From: Citrobacter rodentium NBRC 105723 = DSM 16636
GTDB lineage: Bacteria; Pseudomonadota; Gammaproteobacteria; Enterobacterales; Enterobacteriaceae
DNA: 64,000 bases
NCBI RefSeq assembly: GCF_021278985.1
Contig: NZ_CP082833.1
Location: forward strand, 3,782,001-3,846,000
Direction: 5' to 3'
Under the pieces are notes generated by a model. It did no database searches and was not told where the DNA came from. It saw only the letters and a list, made by a program, of their open reading frames with translations. The translations under genes and the position numbers were made by a program. Below, piece by piece: positions 59,264 through 64,000 of the stretch (positions are counted from its first letter, which is position 1; every line of letters starts with the position of its first letter).

Positions 59264-59686
59264 TTACTGTACTAAGTCAGCCAGCCTGTAGCTCAGCGTA
59301 TGTTCGGCTGTCGCCAGGGTCAGCTGGTTTGCGGTCAGATCAACCTGCGCGCCTTGTCTGAGCATGGTACTCAGCGTGTTATCCAGTTCAGCCAGCTGCG
59401 GACTGGCGCACATCATGCGCGTCATTGCCAGCTCTTTTACCTTTAGTGCGCCATCAGACAGCGTAGCCTGGCCGTGAAAGCGATTGCACATTTTGCCTGA
59501 AAGGGTCATCTTCTCGCCGAAGCTGAGCTCGGGCGGATTTGCCGTAGTGGCAATGGCTTTACCATCCACGCTTTCCAGCACGAAGCGGTGATGCTGCAAC
59601 TGCTCACGGCTGACAGATATCTTCCCATTACTTACACAACCTGCCATCAGCAGGCTCAGCGCAGCCAGCGCGACAACGTTCTTCAT
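59264..59686 (-). CDS. hslJ: HslJ, heat-inducible META-domain lipoprotein
   Basis: 140 residues, the E. coli length. The lipobox is LMAGC (Cys 17) and a META domain (about 28-138) follows, with the conserved MCNRFHGQA and MTRMMCA strings. It contributes to novobiocin tolerance in E. coli. It lies between ydbJ and ldhA on the ldhA strand. Confidence 0.95.
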   Translation of the reverse strand: MKNVVALAALSLLMAGCVSNGKISVSREQLQHHRFVLESVDGKAIATTANPPELSFGEKMTLSGKMCNRFHGQATLSDGALKVKELAMTRMMCASPQLAELDNTLSTMLRQGAQVDLTANQLTLATAEHTLSYRLADLVQ

Positions 59687-59760
59687 ATTTACTCTCTGAA
59701 TCCTTTTCTCCGCATCAGGATAACGATCTTACCGGAGATGGCTTTGGGGAAAATCTGAAA

Positions 59761-59783
59761 TCCCCTCCTGCGGCAGGAGGGGA
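59761..59783 (-). terminator. Terminator of ldhA
   Basis: Minus-strand ATCCCCTCCTG-CCG-CAGGAGGGGA followed by TTTCAGATTTT. The stem is at least 10 bp. Confidence 0.88.
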
Positions 59784-59789
59784 TACAGG

Positions 59790-60779
59790 TTAAAACAGGG
59801 CGTTTGGACAGCTTTCGCCGTTGGCTAACTGCTGCAAATTTTGCAAAGTGGTTTCAGAAATGCTGGTAAGCGCTTCTGCGGTCAGGAAGGCCTGATGCCC
59901 GGTAAACAGGACGTTGTGGCAGGCGGAGAGGCGACGGAACACATCATCCTGAATGACGTCGTTGGACTTGTCTTCAAAGAACAGGTCGCGCTCGTTCTCA
60001 TAAACATCCATACCCAGCGAACCAATTTTCTGATTTTTCAGCGCGTCAATGGCGGCCTGCGAGTCGATTAACGCCCCGCGGCTGGTGTTAATCACCATCA
60101 CGCCGTTTTTCATCTGATCGAACGCGGCGTGGTTCAACAGGTGATAGTTTTCCGGCGTTAACGGGCAGTGCAGTGAAATTACATCGGATTCCGCAAACAG
60201 CGTGGTGAGATCGACATACTCCACGCCCAGATCGAGGGCCGCAGCGCTGGGATACGGATCGAACGCCAGCAGACGCATACCAAACCCTTTCAGAATGCGC
60301 AGGGCCGCGATACCAATCTTACCGGTGCCAATAATGCCTGCGGTTTTGCCGTGCATCGTAAAGCCGGTCAGGCCTTCCAACGAGAAGTTAGCATCACGGG
60401 TACGTTGATATGCGCGGTGAATACGGCGGTTCAGCGTCATCATCATCCCGACGGCATGTTCCGCTACGGCTTCCGGCGAATAGGCAGGGACGCGAACGAC
60501 CTGTAATTCCAGTTCTTTCGCGGCCTCAAGATCGACATTATTAAACCCGGCGCAGCGCAGGGCGATATACCGCACGCCCTGTTTTTTTAGCTCTTCCAGT
60601 ACCGGGCGGCTGCCGTCATCATTAACAAAGATACAGACGGCTTCGCAGCCATGCGCGGTTTTGGCGGTCTTTTCGGTGAGTAAAAAGTCAAAGAATTCAA
60701 GATCAAAGCCAAAAGCCTCGTTGACCTGTTGCAGGTACTTCTTGTCGTACTGTTTGGTGCTGTAGACGGCGAGTTTCAT
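59790..60779 (-). CDS. ldhA: Fermentative D-lactate dehydrogenase LdhA
   Basis: 329 residues, the E. coli length. It is a D-2-hydroxyacid dehydrogenase with the NAD motif GIIGTGKIG, the catalytic Arg in VINTSRGALID, the Glu in MDVYENERD and the His in FTGHQAFLT. It reduces pyruvate to D-lactate under anaerobic or acid conditions. AGAAAGTCTTATG-type leader on the minus strand. Confidence 0.97.
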   Translation of the reverse strand: MKLAVYSTKQYDKKYLQQVNEAFGFDLEFFDFLLTEKTAKTAHGCEAVCIFVNDDGSRPVLEELKKQGVRYIALRCAGFNNVDLEAAKELELQVVRVPAYSPEAVAEHAVGMMMTLNRRIHRAYQRTRDANFSLEGLTGFTMHGKTAGIIGTGKIGIAALRILKGFGMRLLAFDPYPSAAALDLGVEYVDLTTLFAESDVISLHCPLTPENYHLLNHAAFDQMKNGVMVINTSRGALIDSQAAIDALKNQKIGSLGMDVYENERDLFFEDKSNDVIQDDVFRRLSACHNVLFTGHQAFLTAEALTSISETTLQNLQQLANGESCPNALF

Positions 60780-61129
60780 AAGACTTTCTCCAGTGATGTT
60801 GAATCACGCTTAAGCAATTAAAAATATTTTACAAAATATAAAAATATTGAAAGTCATGACTGTTAACAATAATTTTAGAGCATCTCTTGCTGATTTGCGC
60901 ATGGAATTGATTTTACATGATTTTTACAAGAAAGTGTGGTCTGGGGCAGGGGACATAAAGATGCAGGTTCTTAACATATGCAGAAAAAACAAGATTGCTC
61001 CGCGTAACAATCCTGTTGGGGACAGACCATAAAAAAACGGCCATTATTAATGACCGTTTTCCTTTCACCATGACCGCCTTATCGCGACCTGGTAACACGG
61101 ATAAGAAGGGGATATCCCGTAACCCTTCG
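60780..61129. other. Region between ldhA and the second autotransporter
   Basis: About 350 bases. It contains the ldhA promoter (left, AT-rich around 60810-60860) and the autotransporter terminator at 61034-61060. A 58-codon reading from 60857 has no ribosome-binding site and is not annotated. Confidence 0.6.
61034..61060 (-). terminator. Terminator of the second autotransporter
   Basis: Minus-strand AAAACGGTCATTA-ATAA-TGGCCGTTTT followed by TTTATGG. The stem is interrupted by one mismatch. It lies 70 bases after the autotransporter stop. Confidence 0.8.
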
Positions 61130-64000
61130 TCAGAAGAGGTACTTCACACCCAGTATGGCTTGCGTATCGCTATACCCTCTGTCGCCAATCTGCTGCGCGA
61201 CATTGCCCCACAGATTCACATTGGGTGTAAGCTGGCTTTCAACGCCGGCCTTCAGTTCACCCAGGTTTCGGGCCCCGGCCTGTTTCACTTCTGTACCATT
61301 CATCAGTGTGGTAAACGTTTTTGTGTTATGCAGCCAGTTAACTTCCACAAAGGGTTCAAATAACCGATTTTTACCTTCATCAACCAGACTGTGCCCTTTA
61401 ATAAAGGCTCTCAGGCCAAGGCGGGACTGAATATTTCCCTCCCCGCGGCTGCGTACGAGCGTTCCGTTCGATTCCCGATGATCGTCAGCGTTAACCCCCA
61501 TCCATGTCAGTTGCGCTACAGGCTGGATGTAATAGCTTTCCCGCTTATTTTTCTCACCCGTCTTCCAGGTATAACCTGCTTCAACAGACGCAGTTACGCC
61601 TTTCGACTTATAGTTTTCAGAGGAAAGCGACTGGCCGCTTACGGCGTTATTAAACCAGCTATAGAGCATCCATGTATCAAGATAACCGCCGGTTTTCTCG
61701 TTATTATCCTCGAGCCAGGTTCCGTAGAGGCCAACGCTATAACCCGCTACGCTCCCGTCGGCTCGGTAACCGCTGTAGCCGCTTCGCGTATTGCTTTTCT
61801 GATTGCCATAACCCCCCATGACCCCTAAATGGAAGCGATTTTCACCATTGCTGCTCCACTGCGCGATGTCGCCGCCCAGTTGCAGAACGTAGCGGTTCGC
61901 CTGTGTTTTCAGTTGGCCGCTGCTGTCTTTAAATCGGGTGTGTCCGCCGACATTTCGTAACCACATGCTGGTAACTTTCTCTTCACCCGTCAGCGCGTCA
62001 ACATAATGCGTTTCTCCCAGGCGGTCATGTAACCGGTGTACAAATAAGGTATTTGCGGCCTGCAGGTTTGCTGCGTATTCACTTCCTTCAGGCCGGAATG
62101 CTGGCTTCGTATCCGGCTCCGGGGTGGGAACGGGAGTGGGTACTGGTGGCTGAACAGGGGAGGGTTCAGGACCAGGTTCTGGATCGGGTTTCGTATTTAC
62201 AAGGTACCAGTTTTTATAATCGGCGCCTTTACCCCTGGTTAAATAGTAATCATAAGCGCCACCGACAATACGCTCTTTTTGACGGAATATACCGTCGGAC
62301 AGGCCGTCAACACTAACGAGTTCAATTCCCTTAACGGTATAATCCCCAGTGCCACCTACGTTATTCACATGCACATAGGTCGTTCCTGAAGAGTTTCCCG
62401 TGATTTTCATTCGGTCAGTGAGAGAGGAATCATCACCGAGCACGGTATTGAAATGGATATGCCCATCATTACCGACATAATTCCCCCTCACCAGTAGCTC
62501 GTTACCAACGGACTCTTTTGTTATATGGCCATTTTTTGCGATAAATATTTTTCCCGCATTGCTAAGGCTGGTATCGACAACGAGTTGAGATGGCGTTGTT
62601 TTTTCAGAAAAATAGCTGCCAACTCTGAGGGTTCCACCTTTCTTTACCGTCGTTTTTCCCAGATAGCCTTCCGCAGATAAAATAGTTCCATCATTGATGA
62701 AAATATTTCCGCCTAAAGCATCAGAAGAGTCTACGCTCCCACCGGTGACAGAGAAGTCACCTTTGTAACCTTTACTGTTACCGCTGAGGTATAACGTCGA
62801 ATGGCCATTTTTTTCGATCTGCCCGGTTCCTGCAAATGAACCTGCATAGAGGCTGTCAGCGTTTTGATCGATGTTAAGGCTGGCCGCAGTGACATCAACG
62901 ATACCGCCATCGCCAGAAAGATGCGACATGATTAAATCGTGGTTGTTAAGGTTGAGCCTGCCGGAATTGACGATATAGGATGTTTTATTGACGAATGCGT
63001 TATTACTATCGGAACGTAGTTCTCCGCCTTCAACCCGGGTTCCGCCGGAATAATTATTACTTCCGGCTAATGCAACCAGCCCCTCTCCTGATTTAACTAT
63101 CCCCCCCTGACCCGTTAATGAGCCGTTAAGATACATTTCCTTATGTTCATCTGCTTCAAGAACTGACTCCGAAAGCACGTTCATATTGACTTTAGTGGTA
63201 AGTTTATTGTCGCAATATTTGCAATCATTAACACGCAGGGTACCGCCATTGAGATTAAATTCATAATAACCCTCTCCTGCAATAATAGCGTCTTCATCAG
63301 GTGACAGATTACTGTTTGATATGGTCATGTAACCGTTTTTATTAAGATTAACAATTGCAGATGTTGCCGCGTTACTGGCCATGAAAAGTCCCGAGACCAG
63401 ATTTTCAAAGCCATCTTCATCAGTATTCGCCTTGCCTTCAAATATTACGTCTGCATAATCATCAATATTGAGAACCGCATTGCCAGCGCCTTTCTGCGTT
63501 AACCTGACGTCAATGGCCTGTAGAGAAATAATGGCGTCAGCCGCAAGAGACATCATGCTTCTGACGATGAGTCGGCTTCCCGGGCCAGAAACGTTGATTA
63601 TGGCAGAGGGCGTTTCCAGAGCTGAAAAAGAATCCTTATTGGCAAGCGTTGTTGATGCGCTTATTTGTCCTGCCGAAAATGTTCCGCTATCCGTTATATT
63701 AAGGATGCCTTTTCCAATATAACCAAGATACAGCGTTCCATTCTCGGCGAGGTCACCGAGATATGGCGCATTACTGATTAGATTCAGCTCGCTCCCCGCT
63801 CCGGATACATTTATTATACCGGTGTTGCTTGTGTTGCCCGCCCCGACATAAGCTTTATTTTTGGAGTAGTTTACGGGTTCGCCGACATTGAGTATCGCGC
63901 CGTCAACAATATTCAATGTACCTGTAACTTGACTGCTACGTTTTGTATTCCAGTCATAAAGCCCGCTGCTACCAACATTCAGATCAAGCGAGGTTATTGC
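61130..64000 (-). CDS. Autotransporter adhesin (type Va), N-terminus beyond the window
   Basis: At least 957 residues; the frame stays open to the right edge, so the ATG at 63916 is not the start. The passenger has autotransporter-associated beta-strand repeats (VALAGSNNYSGGTRVEGGEL, IEKNGHSTLYLSGNSKG). A PEPGPEPSPVQPPVPTPVPTPEPD-type hinge (about 61% of the visible length) follows. The barrel begins TSMWLRNVGG and ends in Phe (AILGVKYLF). It resembles the AIDA/MisL/YfaL style more than the pertactin-like one at 16.6 kb. It lies between ldhA and, in E. coli order, ydbH. It is probably a surface adhesin. Confidence 0.9.
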   Translation of the reverse strand, partial: AITSLDLNVGSSGLYDWNTKRSSQVTGTLNIVDGAILNVGEPVNYSKNKAYVGAGNTSNTGIINVSGAGSELNLISNAPYLGDLAENGTLYLGYIGKGILNITDSGTFSAGQISASTTLANKDSFSALETPSAIINVSGPGSRLIVRSMMSLAADAIISLQAIDVRLTQKGAGNAVLNIDDYADVIFEGKANTDEDGFENLVSGLFMASNAATSAIVNLNKNGYMTISNSNLSPDEDAIIAGEGYYEFNLNGGTLRVNDCKYCDNKLTTKVNMNVLSESVLEADEHKEMYLNGSLTGQGGIVKSGEGLVALAGSNNYSGGTRVEGGELRSDSNNAFVNKTSYIVNSGRLNLNNHDLIMSHLSGDGGIVDVTAASLNIDQNADSLYAGSFAGTGQIEKNGHSTLYLSGNSKGYKGDFSVTGGSVDSSDALGGNIFINDGTILSAEGYLGKTTVKKGGTLRVGSYFSEKTTPSQLVVDTSLSNAGKIFIAKNGHITKESVGNELLVRGNYVGNDGHIHFNTVLGDDSSLTDRMKITGNSSGTTYVHVNNVGGTGDYTVKGIELVSVDGLSDGIFRQKERIVGGAYDYYLTRGKGADYKNWYLVNTKPDPEPGPEPSPVQPPVPTPVPTPEPDTKPAFRPEGSEYAANLQAANTLFVHRLHDRLGETHYVDALTGEEKVTSMWLRNVGGHTRFKDSSGQLKTQANRYVLQLGGDIAQWSSNGENRFHLGVMGGYGNQKSNTRSGYSGYRADGSVAGYSVGLYGTWLEDNNEKTGGYLDTWMLYSWFNNAVSGQSLSSENYKSKGVTASVEAGYTWKTGEKNKRESYYIQPVAQLTWMGVNADDHRESNGTLVRSRGEGNIQSRLGLRAFIKGHSLVDEGKNRLFEPFVEVNWLHNTKTFTTLMNGTEVKQAGARNLGELKAGVESQLTPNVNLWGNVAQQIGDRGYSDTQAILGVKYLF

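Noticed and set aside
60857..61032. 58-codon reading between ldhA and the autotransporter
   Set aside because: It has no ribosome-binding site, ends in the terminator hairpin and resembles no protein I know.

Overview
The window is enterobacterial chromosome (Enterobacteriaceae). Gene order follows the E. coli K-12 stretch psp - ycjM-W - ycjXF - tyrR - tpx - mppA - uspE - fnr - ogt - smrA - dgcM - zntB - fnrS - dbpA - ttcA - (Rac prophage site) - uspF - ompN - micC - ydbK - ydbJ - hslJ - ldhA. Protein identity to E. coli is high but not complete, and there are type III effector genes of attaching/effacing pathogens (nleG, nleC, a wrecked nleB). Citrobacter rodentium or a very close relative is the best reading; this is inference from recall, not a database match.

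Region by region. 1-996: end of the phage-shock operon (pspA partial, pspB, pspC, pspD); pspE is absent. 1194-14977: a glucoside-utilisation cluster. OmpG is the outer-membrane pore, YcjN binds substrate, YcjO/YcjP form the permease and YcjV is the ATPase (interrupted here by an in-frame stop). YcjQ/YcjR/YcjS form an oxidise-isomerise-reduce trio on glucosides. YcjM and YcjT are phosphorylases, YcjU is beta-phosphoglucomutase and YcjW is the LacI-type repressor. Two identical 16-bp operator-like sites lie before ycjM and before ycjU. 15.0-21.4 kb: an accessory block absent from this position in E. coli. It holds DUF1272 and DUF1294 proteins, a divergent DUF3077/ribbon-helix-helix pair, a complete autotransporter, an isochorismatase-fold hydrolase and a small DHCW cupin. 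21.4-33.8 kb: conserved backbone from ycjX (sigma-32 type promoter) to smrA. 33.8-39.8 kb: a beta-ketoadipate (pca) gene set, pcaR / pcaIJFBDC, where E. coli has the abg genes; the ring-cleavage genes pcaHG are not here. 39.85-45.1 kb: backbone with the FNR-activated sRNA fnrS.

45,086-51,785: a decayed Rac-family prophage in the 5' end of ttcA, bounded by recognisable attL and attR. What is left is an integrase with three frameshifts, fused head-on to a tail-protein J fragment, then an IS inside another IS, and an effector cassette region (nleG, phage fragments, a deleted nleB, nleC). ttcA now reads from an element-supplied N-terminus; its original first codons remain, mutated, at attR. 51.9-60.8 kb: backbone again, with a 9-bp tandem array beside attR, an extra NlpC/P60 peptidase gene between nifJ and ydbJ, and the sRNA micC. 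61.1-64.0 kb: a second, unrelated autotransporter that runs off the right edge.

Coordinates of starts were chosen by ribosome-binding sites, family lengths and remembered E. coli homologues. No alignment or search could be run.
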